A stretch of DNA of 64,000 bases from Arthrobacter rhombi. GTDB taxonomy: Bacteria; Actinomycetota; Actinomycetes; Actinomycetales; Micrococcaceae. A program made the position numbers and the translations under genes. Each line of letters starts with the position of its first letter. The stretch's first letter is position 1. The stretch is from assembly GCF_900163545.1 (NCBI RefSeq), contig NZ_FUHW01000022.1:62001-126000 (forward strand), given 5' to 3'. Positions 43,055 to 52,436 of the stretch are shown here, one piece after another. A model generated the notes under the pieces. It was not told the origin of the DNA, ran no database searches, and saw only the letters and a program-made list of their open reading frames with translations.

Positions 43055-43564
43055 GTGATCAATGACCAAGAAGCCGGCCAGATTCTCTCGGAAATGGTGC
43101 AAACCAGTCGGACTTTCCGCTTAGCCGGCCAACGCAATAAGGACCAGAGCTTCACGGGGACTAGGTTCGGCTTCCTGCAGCATCTGCGCCACCGTGACGC
43201 CCGTTTGGGTGAGCTGGCGACCCAGCTTTTCGTCTCGGCCCCCGTGGCCTCACGTGCCGTGGACTGCCTGGAGGCCGACGGATTGGTCGGACGCCGACCG
43301 GACCCCGAAGATGCCCGAGCCCAGCTCATCTCCATCACCGAACGCGGACTGACGAAGCTCACCGATAGTGAGACGCACGCCGTGCGCCGGTTCGCCGATT
43401 CCCTGACCGACTGGTCCACGGAGGACGCCGAACAGGCCATCAACCTCCTGCAACGACTGAACCTGCACCTGGAAGAAATCACCAGGGACCCCGAACTTCA
43501 TGGACCCCACGGGGCCGACAAGCTAGCCACCACCTCCGACACCGGAAGCGAGTTGATGGGATGA
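43055..43564 (+). CDS. MarR-family transcriptional regulator
   Basis: The 169-residue protein has the MarR wing-helix core RFGFLQHLRHRDARLGELATQLFVSAPVASRAVDCLEADGLVGRRPDPEDARAQLISITERG. It begins at a GTG with AAGGAG upstream. It overlaps the MFS gene by four bases (ATGA), so regulator and exporter are made together, and an inverted repeat upstream is the probable operator. Confidence 0.92.
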   Translation: MINDQEAGQILSEMVQTSRTFRLAGQRNKDQSFTGTRFGFLQHLRHRDARLGELATQLFVSAPVASRAVDCLEADGLVGRRPDPEDARAQLISITERGLTKLTDSETHAVRRFADSLTDWSTEDAEQAINLLQRLNLHLEEITRDPELHGPHGADKLATTSDTGSELMG

Positions 43565-45237
43565 CGTCCTCCACCTCCACCACCGCGGCAATCAACACCG
43601 AAGAACCACGGGAGTATTCGCATCGCGAAATCCTCCAGGTGATGACCGGTCTGCTCGCCGCACTTTTCACCGCGATGATCTCCACCACCATCGTGTCCAC
43701 AGCACTGCCCACCATCATGGCCGATCTGGACGGCACCCAGCGTCAGTACACCTGGGTCATCACCGCCAGCCTGCTGGCGATGACCATCGCCACCCCGATC
43801 TGGGGCAAACTCTCGGACCTCTTCAACAAAAAGACCCTGGCGCAGATCGCGATCATCATGTTCGTGGCAGGCTCCATCGCCGCAGGACTCTCCACGACCA
43901 TCACCTTGATGATGACCGCTCGCGCGGTCCAGGGCGTGGCCATGGGCGGGCTCATGGCGCTGGTGCAGTCGATCATGGCCTCCATCATCGCCCCTCGTGA
44001 ACGTGGACGCTACGCCGGCTACATGGGTGCCGTCATGGCCGTGGCCACGGTTTCCGGGCCGCTGATCGGCGGGGTCATCACCGATTCCCTGAACTGGCGC
44101 TGGACCTTCTTCGTCAGCGTCCCCTTGGCCGTCGTCGCGTTGATCCTGCTTCAACTCAAGCTGCATCTGCCGACCATCAAGCGTGCCAACCTCAGCATCG
44201 ACTACCTCGGCGCCATCCTGGTCTCCGTATCGGCCGCCATTCCGATGCTCTGGGTGACCTTCGCCGGGAGCGAGTATGACTGGATTTCTTGGGAGTCCGG
44301 CGTCTTCCTGGCCGCCTTCCTCGTCGCCGCCGTCTTGGCGGTGATCGTCGAGTTGCGGGCCCCCGAGCCGATGATCCCCATCCGGGTGCTGCGCAACCCC
44401 ACCGCTGCGTGGATGATCGTCGCCAGCGTGGGTGCCGGTGTGGGCATGTTCGGTTCCGGCGTGTTCCTGACCCAGTACTTCCAGCTCGGTGACGGACGCA
44501 CCCCCACCGCTGCCGGCCTGATGACCATTCCGATGATCCTCGGCCAGACGCTCTCAGCCATGGTCGGCGGACTCATCGTCACGCGGATCGGACGGTGGAA
44601 GCCGGTGATGATGATCGGCAGCGTCATCATGCTCATCGGCCTCGTCGGTTTGGGCACCATCAACCACGACACCTCCTACCTCTACGTCGCGATCTTCATG
44701 GCCCTCATGGGTCTGGGCATCGGCACTCTGGTCCAGAACGTCGTGCTGGCCGTGCAGAACACGGTCGACGTCACCGAGGTCGGTGCCGCCTCAGCGGCCA
44801 TCGCCTTCTTCCGCTCCTTGGGCGGGGCCATCGGCGTCTCCATCCTCGGCGCCGTGTTGACGAGCCGCGTCAGCACCAACATCTCCGAAGGCCTGGAAAA
44901 GCTAGGCATTCCCGCCGGCGCCATGTCAGCAGGAGGCGGGGACACCGAACTGGATATCAGCGGGTTGCCCGCACCGGTTCAGGAAGTGTTCCACAATGCC
45001 TACGCCGATGCGTTCGGTCCGATCTTCATGATCGCCGCCATGATCGCCGCCGTCTCGGTCATCGCCATCGCCATCGTGCGCGGCGCCCCGCTGCGCACCA
45101 CGGTGGCCATGAATCCCTCGCCCAGGACCCCGGTGCCCGACAGGACTCAGGACGAGGACGGAACCCTGGAGGCCGACGGCGCGCCCCAGCCGGGGACATC
45201 GCCCACAACACCACCACCCTCAGGTCACCAAGACTGA
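43561..45237 (+). CDS. MFS transporter, DHA2 family (14 helices)
   Basis: The 558-residue exporter of the EmrB/QacA type has motif A-like GKLSDLFNKKTLAQIAI, ARAVQGVAMGGLMALVQSIMASIIAPRERGRYAGYMGAV and SGPLIGGVITDSLNWRWTFFVSVPL. A hydrophilic Pro/Asp-rich C-terminal tail of about 45 residues follows the last helix. It is coupled to the MarR gene and followed after 25 bases by an oxidoreductase. Likely multidrug export. Confidence 0.93.
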   Translation: MTSSTSTTAAINTEEPREYSHREILQVMTGLLAALFTAMISTTIVSTALPTIMADLDGTQRQYTWVITASLLAMTIATPIWGKLSDLFNKKTLAQIAIIMFVAGSIAAGLSTTITLMMTARAVQGVAMGGLMALVQSIMASIIAPRERGRYAGYMGAVMAVATVSGPLIGGVITDSLNWRWTFFVSVPLAVVALILLQLKLHLPTIKRANLSIDYLGAILVSVSAAIPMLWVTFAGSEYDWISWESGVFLAAFLVAAVLAVIVELRAPEPMIPIRVLRNPTAAWMIVASVGAGVGMFGSGVFLTQYFQLGDGRTPTAAGLMTIPMILGQTLSAMVGGLIVTRIGRWKPVMMIGSVIMLIGLVGLGTINHDTSYLYVAIFMALMGLGIGTLVQNVVLAVQNTVDVTEVGAASAAIAFFRSLGGAIGVSILGAVLTSRVSTNISEGLEKLGIPAGAMSAGGGDTELDISGLPAPVQEVFHNAYADAFGPIFMIAAMIAAVSVIAIAIVRGAPLRTTVAMNPSPRTPVPDRTQDEDGTLEADGAPQPGTSPTTPPPSGHQD

Positions 45238-45262
45238 GAACGCGGAGAAACAGGAGTCGAAC

Positions 45263-46201
45263 ATGCAGGACATCAAAACGATGAAGGCCTTCGTCCTTCC
45301 ACACCGTGATGCCCAGACCGTGGAACCGGCCCGCGTGCCGGTTCCACGGATCGGCTCCGACGAACTGCTAGTGCGTGTGCACGCCATCGGCGTCGGAATC
45401 CATGATTCGTACTTCCTGCCCGGGGACGCCCGGTACCCCTACCCCATCGGGATCGAGGCGGCCGGCGTCGTCGAGCAAGTCGGCAACGACGTCACAAGCC
45501 ATGCCGTCGGCGACCGCGTGTCCTTCGTCAGCGCCATGCAGCCGGGCGGAGGCACGTGGGCCCAGTGGACCGCAGTGAAGGCGGAATCGATGATCCTGCC
45601 GATACCGCAGGGCATGAGTTTCGTTGCGGCAGCGGCTGTTCCGGTGGCCGGGAACACTGCGTTGAAGGCGCTGCACACCGTGGCCGATGTCCCGGCAGGT
45701 GGGTCACTCTTTATCGCCGGCGGATCCGGGGCCATCGGCACGTTCGCCATCCAACTGGCCCGTCAGCGGGGCTTGCGGGTCGCCGCCTCGGCATCGGCTG
45801 CCAACCACGACTACCTTCAGTCGGTCGGGGTTGAAAAGGCCGTCGACTACCACGACTCCCGATGGCGCGAAGAGGTGCTGGCCTGGATGCCCGGAGGGGT
45901 GTCGGCCGTGATGGCGGTCCAGCCCGGCACGACGGCGGACAGTCTGCCAGTGCTCAGGGACGGCGGGACCCTGGTCTCGATTTCCGGTGACCCGCTGGTA
46001 TCCGAGCGCGGGGCCCACCTGACCGGGCTCCCCTACCAGCTCGATGTCGGAGCAGAGCTCGGCAAACTCATGGAACAGATCGCCTCAGGGCAGGTGCACC
46101 TCGAGCTCGAACGGGTGTACCCGTTCGACGAAGCCTTGGACGCCTTGGCGAAGGTGCAGACCCGTCGGGCCCGCGGAAAAGTCGTCCTCCAGCTGGAATA
46201 G
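45263..46201 (+). CDS. Quinone-oxidoreductase-like zinc-type alcohol dehydrogenase family protein
   Basis: The 312-residue medium-chain reductase of the NADPH:quinone oxidoreductase (QOR) branch has GIEAAGVVEQVGNDVTSHAVGDRV and nucleotide-binding FIAGGSGAIGTFAIQLARQRG; zinc-ligand cysteines are absent. It probably reduces quinones or enals. Third gene of the MarR-MFS operon, so it may detoxify the same class of compound that the exporter removes. AGGAG precedes the ATG. Confidence 0.88.
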   Translation: MQDIKTMKAFVLPHRDAQTVEPARVPVPRIGSDELLVRVHAIGVGIHDSYFLPGDARYPYPIGIEAAGVVEQVGNDVTSHAVGDRVSFVSAMQPGGGTWAQWTAVKAESMILPIPQGMSFVAAAAVPVAGNTALKALHTVADVPAGGSLFIAGGSGAIGTFAIQLARQRGLRVAASASAANHDYLQSVGVEKAVDYHDSRWREEVLAWMPGGVSAVMAVQPGTTADSLPVLRDGGTLVSISGDPLVSERGAHLTGLPYQLDVGAELGKLMEQIASGQVHLELERVYPFDEALDALAKVQTRRARGKVVLQLE

Positions 46202-46440
46202 CCGCCTTGGAGCCCTCCGTTTCAGGAGCCCTCGGCCGGGCCCCAGCCCCTGCCGAACCCATAACCTTGCGCAAATTGGCCCGGCAGGGGAAGGCCTGTT
46301 TTTGGACCGCACGTATGCCGCTTTGTGGATATGTGACAAACCCCCGTGTTAACGTGTCCATAGCGTCGGCCCGGGCTATCTCCGGGCCATGGGGCGCGTG
46401 ATCTATCGACTAATCCGACACGAGGAGCGCCAAAAACGCG

Positions 46441-48468
46441 ATGAGCGATCTACATCCGGCACCTGCAGACCAGGCCGACAGCGAATCCGGTGATGAGTCA
46501 CCCAAGGGTTCCGCACCGGTCAGGTGGCCGGTTTTCATCGCATCGCTCGTCGGGGTCCTTGCCGTCGCGATCTGGACCCTGTCCGCGCCAAAGCAAGCCG
46601 AGGCAGTCATCGGTGAACTGGTCGCCTTCGTCTCCACCAGCTTCGGCTGGTTCTATATCCTGCTGGCCACCGTCATCCTGGTCTTCGTGATCTACCTGGG
46701 GATGTCCCGGTTCGGGCACATCAGGCTGGGACCCGACGATTCTCGACCCGAGTATTCGACGTTTGCCTGGGCCGCGATGCTTTTCGCCGCAGGCATCGGC
46801 ACCGACGTGATGTTCTTCTCCGTCTCCGAGCCGGTTTCGCAATACCTGAACCCACCCGTGGGCCAGGCCGAAACCGTCGACGCCGCACGAGAAGGAACGT
46901 TCTGGACGCTGTTCCATTACGGGATCACCGGTTGGGGCATGTACGCGCTGATGGGTATGGCCCTGGGGTACTTTGCCTATCGGTTGAATCTGCCACTCGC
47001 CGTCCGTTCGGCCCTCTTCCCGCTCTTCGGGCGACGCATCAACGGCGTCCTCGGTCACGCGGTGGACACCGCAACCGTGCTCGGGACGATCTTCGGCGTC
47101 GCGACCAGCCTGGGGATCGGCGTGGTGCTGCTCAACGCAGGACTCAACATCATCTTCGGCATCGCCATCGGGACGGCGGCGCAAGTCGGACTGGTGGTCC
47201 TGGCCGTGATCATGGCAGCCATCTCGGCGACCACAGGTGTCGACAAGGGCATTCGATTCCTCTCCCAACTCAACGTCATCCTGGCCATCGCACTGGCCGG
47301 CTGGGTTCTGGTCACCGGAAACACCCGCTTCCTGCTCGATGCGATCGTGATGAATGTCGGAGACTTCATCAGCATGTTCCCGGGCATGACGTTGCAAACC
47401 TTCGCTTTCAACGACGTCGACGAGTGGATGTCACTGTGGACACTGTTCTTCTGGGCCTGGTGGGTCGCCTGGGCATCCTTTGTCGGCATGTTCCTGGCCC
47501 GCATTTCGCGCGGTCGAACGATTCGCCAGTTCGTCCTCGGAACCATGGTCATCCCCTTCAGTTACATCGTGATGTGGGTATCGATCTTCGGAAACGCCGC
47601 CCTGTCCCGTGTTCGCGGCGGGGATACGGAGTTCGCCGATACGGCAGCATCGGGCAGCGGTCTGGGCTTCTTCAACCTCTTGCAGGAGTACCCGCTCTCC
47701 GGGGTGGTCATTGCCGTCGCGGTCCTGGTCGGCCTGCTGTTCTATGTCACCTCCGCCGACTCCGGCGCCCTGGTCATGGGCAACCTGTCTTCTCGTCTGC
47801 GGAGCGTCCAGGAGGATTGTGCCCCCTGGCTGCGCATTACCTGGGCCGGGACCACCGGCCTGCTGACGATGGGCATGCTCCTGGTCGGTGGAATCACCGC
47901 ACTGCAATACGCCACCATCATCATGGGCCTGCCATTCTCGATCGTCTTGATCCTGGTGATGATCAGTCTGTGGAAGGCGTTGCGGGTGGAGGGCCGCCGG
48001 GCCGACAAGAGTACCGGCACCCGAGCCCATATCCTGGCGGCACGGTTTGAAAACCGCGAAACCTGGAAGACGAGACTGTCCAGGGTCACCAATTTCGTGA
48101 GCCCCGACGATGCCCGACGAGATCTCCAGGACCTGGTGTTCCCTGCCTTGCAGGAGGTCTCCAACGAGCTCAACGAGCGCGGTGTCCCGGCCCGGGTAGC
48201 GATGGAAGAGGGCGAGAGACCGGCAGTCCAGCTAACCACCAACGCCTCGTCGGATCCGTTCATCTACCGGGTGCAATTCGAACTTGTTCCGGTGCCGGCC
48301 TACGGTGGCCGCATGGTCGGAAGCAGGGACCAATACGCCCGCCTCGAGGTCCACCTCTCAGCCGGTGGGCAAGACTACGACGTGATGGGCTTCTCCAAAA
48401 CCCAGCTGATCCACGACTGCCTCGACCACTACGAGGAACATGTGGAGTTCCTGAGGATCGCGGACTAG
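46441..48468 (+). CDS. betT: BCCT-family choline/betaine transporter (BetT-like)
   Basis: The 675-residue transporter has 12 predicted helices in residues about 25-520 with BCCT signatures WTLFHYGITGWGMYALMGMALGYFAYR and the Trp-rich WTLFFWAWWVAWASFVGMFLARISRGR. The cytosolic C-terminal extension of about 150 residues (VSPDDARRDLQDLVFPALQEV ... QDYDVMGFSKTQLIHDCLDHYEEHVEFL) is the osmosensing-type domain of BetT. It should import choline or a betaine-like solute with protons. The start has GAGGAG upstream. A bulged hairpin follows it. Confidence 0.88.
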   Translation: MSDLHPAPADQADSESGDESPKGSAPVRWPVFIASLVGVLAVAIWTLSAPKQAEAVIGELVAFVSTSFGWFYILLATVILVFVIYLGMSRFGHIRLGPDDSRPEYSTFAWAAMLFAAGIGTDVMFFSVSEPVSQYLNPPVGQAETVDAAREGTFWTLFHYGITGWGMYALMGMALGYFAYRLNLPLAVRSALFPLFGRRINGVLGHAVDTATVLGTIFGVATSLGIGVVLLNAGLNIIFGIAIGTAAQVGLVVLAVIMAAISATTGVDKGIRFLSQLNVILAIALAGWVLVTGNTRFLLDAIVMNVGDFISMFPGMTLQTFAFNDVDEWMSLWTLFFWAWWVAWASFVGMFLARISRGRTIRQFVLGTMVIPFSYIVMWVSIFGNAALSRVRGGDTEFADTAASGSGLGFFNLLQEYPLSGVVIAVAVLVGLLFYVTSADSGALVMGNLSSRLRSVQEDCAPWLRITWAGTTGLLTMGMLLVGGITALQYATIIMGLPFSIVLILVMISLWKALRVEGRRADKSTGTRAHILAARFENRETWKTRLSRVTNFVSPDDARRDLQDLVFPALQEVSNELNERGVPARVAMEEGERPAVQLTTNASSDPFIYRVQFELVPVPAYGGRMVGSRDQYARLEVHLSAGGQDYDVMGFSKTQLIHDCLDHYEEHVEFLRIAD

Positions 48469-48530
48469 TTTCCGGATAGACCCCACCGGAACGGCACCCC
48501 AGGGGGTCTGGGAGATCGTCCGGGCCAAAA

Positions 48531-48578
48531 AAGCACCGCCGGTGCATGGGCTAGGCCATGCGCACGGCGGTGTTGCTT
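48531..48578. terminator. Bulged bidirectional hairpin
   Basis: AAGCACCGCCG...CATGG and CCATG...CGGCGGTG-TTGCTT pair with small bulges around a GCTAGG loop, between the convergent BetT and ComA-like genes. A run of six A residues precedes it on the plus strand, serving as a U-tract for the minus-strand gene. Confidence 0.6.
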
Positions 48579-48590
48579 ACCCGATGGCGC

Positions 48591-49427
48591 CTAGGGGGCC
48601 GGGTTGATCACGCGCCCCCACGTGGACTTATTGCCCCAAATGTTCTGGCGCAGACCCTCCAGTTGAAGGATCTGTGAGTGGTCCACGAACAGGTTCACTT
48701 CGTTCCCGTAGTTCTTGATGTACCACTCGAAAACCGGTCCGTCGGCGGCCTCAAACATCACGTTTTCCAAACCGACCGAGTTGATGATGGATGCTGCGGC
48801 GCCGGTGTTCCATTCATCGACGTTCTCGGTGATGCCCTCGGATTCGATCATGATGATGTCGGCCCCGGCGTCCAGGCATCGTTTCGCACGATCCGTCAGG
48901 TCGCCGATGTCCTTCATCGACTCAGCAGCCAGTTCGGCTTCCCCGGAGTCCCCTCCGGAACCGACCTGGATGCCCAACTCCGGTTTGGCTTTCAGCCCCG
49001 CCTGGGTGACTTTCTCGACCAGACGCAGCAGCCCGGTGGTGTTGAGCATGATGAAACCGGTGGAGATTTCGATGGTGTCGAACCCCACGTCCTTGGCCTC
49101 CTTCAAATACTGGTCCACCGCGTCATTCCCGTAGCGCAGCACGGTCTCGATCCACCCTCCCGAGGAGACGTAGGATCCGTTGTCGTGGGCGATATCGCTG
49201 AATTTTTTGACCTGCTCGGGCGGAACCAGGGCAAACGAACCTCCTGCCCATTTGATGCCGTCCACCCAGGGACCCGCGACGTCGAAGACGTCCTGGAGGT
49301 GACGGGTGCCGAAGGTGGAGTAGTAGGGCGCACGAATCTCGGTCAGTCCAGTGGTGCGCGGTTTCGACGGGCGGTACGCCCGGGGAACGAAGTTGAATGA
49401 AACGTCTTGAGCAATCTGGTGGGTCAT
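48591..49427 (-). CDS. Phosphosulfolactate synthase (ComA)-like TIM-barrel protein
   Basis: The 278-residue protein matches the ComA family, whose founding archaeal member adds sulfite to phosphoenolpyruvate in coenzyme M synthesis. Segments in order are WVDGIKWAGGSFALV, SSGGWIETVLRYG, FDTIEISTGFIML, KPELGIQVGSG and DAGADIIMIESEGI. The archaeal TEVGKK-like stretch is replaced by KPELGIQV, so the reaction may differ. It overlaps an MmgE/PrpD gene by four bases. There is no other coenzyme M gene nearby; the actual role is unknown. Confidence 0.8.
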   Translation of the reverse strand: MTHQIAQDVSFNFVPRAYRPSKPRTTGLTEIRAPYYSTFGTRHLQDVFDVAGPWVDGIKWAGGSFALVPPEQVKKFSDIAHDNGSYVSSGGWIETVLRYGNDAVDQYLKEAKDVGFDTIEISTGFIMLNTTGLLRLVEKVTQAGLKAKPELGIQVGSGGDSGEAELAAESMKDIGDLTDRAKRCLDAGADIIMIESEGITENVDEWNTGAAASIINSVGLENVMFEAADGPVFEWYIKNYGNEVNLFVDHSQILQLEGLRQNIWGNKSTWGRVINPAP

Positions 49428-50845
49428 ACTGTCTCCTGAGAAAACTCGCGCCGATTCGGGCTCGAGGGTGTACTGGACCGCCGGGTGCCGACCTGGGCCA
49501 ACAGGACGGTCAAGTCCGAGACCTGATGCTCATCGATGGCGTGCACCGTCTCGGCGATCTTCTCGCGCAGCTCATGGCTGGCGAAGGGTGAAGTGAGGGC
49601 ATCAAATTTCCGCCGTGCCCCCTCCCAATCCAATGGGTCGTCATGGAACCCCTGATAGGAATCCCGGGCCGAGTGGAACCGTGTGCCATCGGCCAGGGTG
49701 ATTTCCAGATCCGCTGGCATGTGCTGCGGGAAACGCCGGGAAAATTCCGGATCCTCGCTGATCTCCACCTTGCCCATCAGATCCTGGACATCCCGGGCAA
49801 CGATGCGCTCGGGGGTGTACTGCTGGGGGGTCACCTCACCGTCCAAAAGGGCCGCGGCGAGCATCCAGGGCAGGGAGTGGTCGGCTTCCTCCTTGGCGGA
49901 GATGTTGCGCTTATCGCCTTCCTCGCCGCCCCCGATGATGTTCCAAGCGACATCGAAGGTACGGAGCCGAGCCGTTTGCACCGAGCTGGCGTCGAAGCCC
50001 TCCTGGCTGCGGACGTCCAGAGCTGCCTCCAAGGCCGACTGGGAATGTATCTCGGCGTTGTGCTTCTTGATGATGGTGCGCAGCACGCTCTCCAGATCCT
50101 CGCTCGACCAGTCGATGAAGAAATCACCGGCTATGGATTCCTTGAAACCCTTATTGCCCTCGAAAACCTGTGCCGGGCCGGTGATCCCGCGCGAAGCCAG
50201 CATGGCCGACCACGTACCTTCTTTGGATACGTGCGGGTAGGCCAGACCCTTCCAATGGCTCAGGTCCCCGGTCCGGGTCACGCGCAGAGCATTGTTGGCG
50301 GTGCCCGCCATCGCGATGGCGTTGGCCGTCTGCTCGACGGAGAGGCCCATCGCCTTGGCCGCTGATGCGGCGGCCGCGTACGCGCCTTGCGTGGTGTGGT
50401 CGAACCCCTTGTCCCGGACCGGGGCGACGTCGGAGAGGCGGGTGTGGACTTGATAGGCGACTGCCAGGGCATCCAGGAAGGTCTTGCCGCTGGCCCCTGC
50501 CATTTCCGCAGCAGCCAGAGCCGCTCCCAGGTTGTCTGAGGGGTGGTTGGTCTCCTTGGGTGCCAGATAGGAGTCCATGAAATCCAAATACCGTGAAAGC
50601 GCCGAGTTGAAGAAGGCCACCCGTTCGGCAGTGGACTTCCCTCCGCCGATCATGGTGGCCTGCTCGGTGCCTCCCAGATCCTTCAGCAGTTCCCGGATCG
50701 AGGAGATGGGCTTGGCATCGAGGGCTCCGATCGCGACCCCGAGCGTATCCAGGACATGGATTTTCAGTTGCTCCCGTGCTGCGGCGGACATGGTGGCCGA
50801 ATCTGCCTGGTGGACGAAGGCTGCTAGTTCCTGGACCTCAGTCAT
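49424..50845 (-). CDS. MmgE/PrpD family protein
   Basis: The 473-residue protein has the length and fold pattern of the MmgE/PrpD family (2-methylcitrate dehydratase, cis-aconitate decarboxylase, iminodisuccinate epimerase). Seen are DTLGVAIGALDAKPISSIRELL, NSALSRYLDFMDSYLAPKETNHPSDNLGAALAAAEMAG and AAASAAKAMGLSVEQTANAIAMAGTANNALRVTRTG. There are no prpB or prpC genes nearby. It is translationally coupled to the ComA-like gene, which makes a lyase/dehydratase step with that protein likely. Divergent from threonine ammonia-lyase. Confidence 0.88.
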   Translation of the reverse strand: MTEVQELAAFVHQADSATMSAAAREQLKIHVLDTLGVAIGALDAKPISSIRELLKDLGGTEQATMIGGGKSTAERVAFFNSALSRYLDFMDSYLAPKETNHPSDNLGAALAAAEMAGASGKTFLDALAVAYQVHTRLSDVAPVRDKGFDHTTQGAYAAAASAAKAMGLSVEQTANAIAMAGTANNALRVTRTGDLSHWKGLAYPHVSKEGTWSAMLASRGITGPAQVFEGNKGFKESIAGDFFIDWSSEDLESVLRTIIKKHNAEIHSQSALEAALDVRSQEGFDASSVQTARLRTFDVAWNIIGGGEEGDKRNISAKEEADHSLPWMLAAALLDGEVTPQQYTPERIVARDVQDLMGKVEISEDPEFSRRFPQHMPADLEITLADGTRFHSARDSYQGFHDDPLDWEGARRKFDALTSPFASHELREKIAETVHAIDEHQVSDLTVLLAQVGTRRSSTPSSPNRREFSQETV

Positions 50846-51177
50846 GAGGACTCCTCACTGTTGAAACGAAACCCTTAATAGTTATTAGGTTTACCTTACT
50901 TAGTTTAATCATGGTTTTGTGTGCTATCAAGAGAAGGGGTGTGTGATGTTGAACGGCCACCCCCTAGGCGCCCACCGACGGAGCAGGGGCGGGAGGCCTC
51001 GCGCACCCCAAATATTTGATTTATGGTGAAGGAAATTACTCCCGAACGAGGTGGGCGGATTCACGGTGGACATGGTGCGGGTGTCGAGAATTCGAGCGTT
51101 CAGCACCTAGATCCACGCGAATGAGTCGGCCTCTTTCCACTCGGGAGTACCGTTCATTGAGCTGGAGGAGTTTCATC
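50846..51177. other. Divergent promoter region (332 bases, no gene)
   Basis: This gap separates the divergent MmgE/PrpD and threonine ammonia-lyase genes. It contains the most AT-rich stretch nearby (about 50875-50930, with TTAATAGTTATTAGG and TTTAATCATGG), a plausible promoter for the minus-strand pair, and AAATATTTGATTTATGG near 51009 for the plus-strand gene. I find no RNA gene and no strong hairpin. A degenerate iron-box look-alike at 50885 is weak. Confidence 0.5.
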
Positions 51178-52431
51178 ATGTGCGCATCGGATCCGGTCAA
51201 CGACGGCGTTTCGCCGATTACTCTTTCCGATATCGAGCGGGCCGGGCAACTACTCAGCGACGTCACTGCCTGCACGCCAATCGAAACCAGCTCCTCGCTC
51301 AGCGACTTGGCCGGGGTGCAGGTCTTCCTCAAATGCGAGAACTTGCAGCGGACCGGTTCCTTCAAACTGCGCGGGGCGTTCACGCGGCTCTCGGCGCTCA
51401 GCGAAGCCGAACGTCGACGCGGGGTGATTGCCGCCAGCGCAGGCAACCATGCCCAGGGGGTGGCACTGGCCGCCCGCGAATTGGGGATCGACTGCCTCGT
51501 TTACATGCCCATGGGGGCAGCCCTTCCCAAGGTGACGGCTACCCGGGCCTATGGTGCCGAGGTACGTCTGGCCGGTGCCGACCTCGCGGAATCCATCGAA
51601 TTCGCCCAAGCGGAAGGCGAGACCAGCGGACGTGTTTTCATCCCACCGTTCGACCACGTCAATATCGTGACCGGTCAGGCCACCCTGGGCCTCGAGGTCC
51701 TGGAACAGGTCCCCAACGTCGGGACCATCATCGTCCCCACCGGCGGCGGAGGCCTGCTGGCCGGGGTCGCCACTGCCGTGCATCTCTCCGGGTCCCGGGC
51801 CCGGGTCATCGGGGTGCAGGCCGAAGGGGCTGCCGCCTTCCCGGCGTCACTTCTCGAGGGTGCGCCAGTCCGACTGGCCAAGATGTCGACCATTGCCGAC
51901 GGGATCGCGGTGCCGTCGCCCAGTGAACTCACCCTGGGGATCGTGCGTGATCATGTTGCCGAGATCCGGACGGTGACTGAGGAGCAGATCGGTGAGGCGA
52001 TGCTGTTGTTGAGCGAGCGGGCCAAAATGGTGGTCGAACCGTCCGGCGCCGCGGGTGTTGCTGCCGTACTCGAAGGTGCCAAGGATTTGGAGGGTCCCAT
52101 CGTCGTCGTGCTCTCCGGCGGAAACGTCGACACCTTGGTGCTGAACCGGGTCCTGCAGCATGGTCTCGTGGCTGCCGGGCGCTTCATGCAGATGATCGTC
52201 CGCGTACCCGACCGGCCGGGGTCTCTGGTCGAGCTGCTCACCGTACTGGCACGCACCGAATGCAATGTGGTCAACGTCGAACATGACCGAACGACCAGCG
52301 GGTTGGCGGCTAGTGAAGTGCAGATCGGCGTCAAGGTCGAGACCAAGGGCCAGGAACACAAGACGGAGATCATTGCGGAGCTCAAGCGGCTTGGCTACGA
52401 GGTTTCCTACCCCGCTTTTGAAAACGCCTGA
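51178..52431 (+). CDS. ilvA: Threonine ammonia-lyase (biodegradative type with ACT domain)
   Basis: The 417-residue PLP enzyme has the Schiff-base Lys63 in TGSFKLRGAFTRLS, ASAGNHAQGVALAA, the glycine-rich phosphate loop GGGGLLAGVA and a single C-terminal ACT domain (MQMIVRVPDRPGSLVELLTVLART). It deaminates threonine (and serine) to 2-oxobutyrate and ammonia. The single short ACT region resembles catabolic TdcB-like forms with ACT fusion more than two-ACT IlvA. The ATG at 51178 follows GGAGGAG by seven bases. It converges with IclR at a 5-base gap. Confidence 0.92.
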   Translation: MCASDPVNDGVSPITLSDIERAGQLLSDVTACTPIETSSSLSDLAGVQVFLKCENLQRTGSFKLRGAFTRLSALSEAERRRGVIAASAGNHAQGVALAARELGIDCLVYMPMGAALPKVTATRAYGAEVRLAGADLAESIEFAQAEGETSGRVFIPPFDHVNIVTGQATLGLEVLEQVPNVGTIIVPTGGGGLLAGVATAVHLSGSRARVIGVQAEGAAAFPASLLEGAPVRLAKMSTIADGIAVPSPSELTLGIVRDHVAEIRTVTEEQIGEAMLLLSERAKMVVEPSGAAGVAAVLEGAKDLEGPIVVVLSGGNVDTLVLNRVLQHGLVAAGRFMQMIVRVPDRPGSLVELLTVLARTECNVVNVEHDRTTSGLAASEVQIGVKVETKGQEHKTEIIAELKRLGYEVSYPAFENA

Positions 52432-52436
52432 GACCC

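Noticed and set aside
50885-50903. Iron-box-like sequence upstream of the MmgE/PrpD gene
   Set aside because: Only about 14 of 19 consensus matches and no symmetry in the right arm; the neighbouring genes have no iron link.
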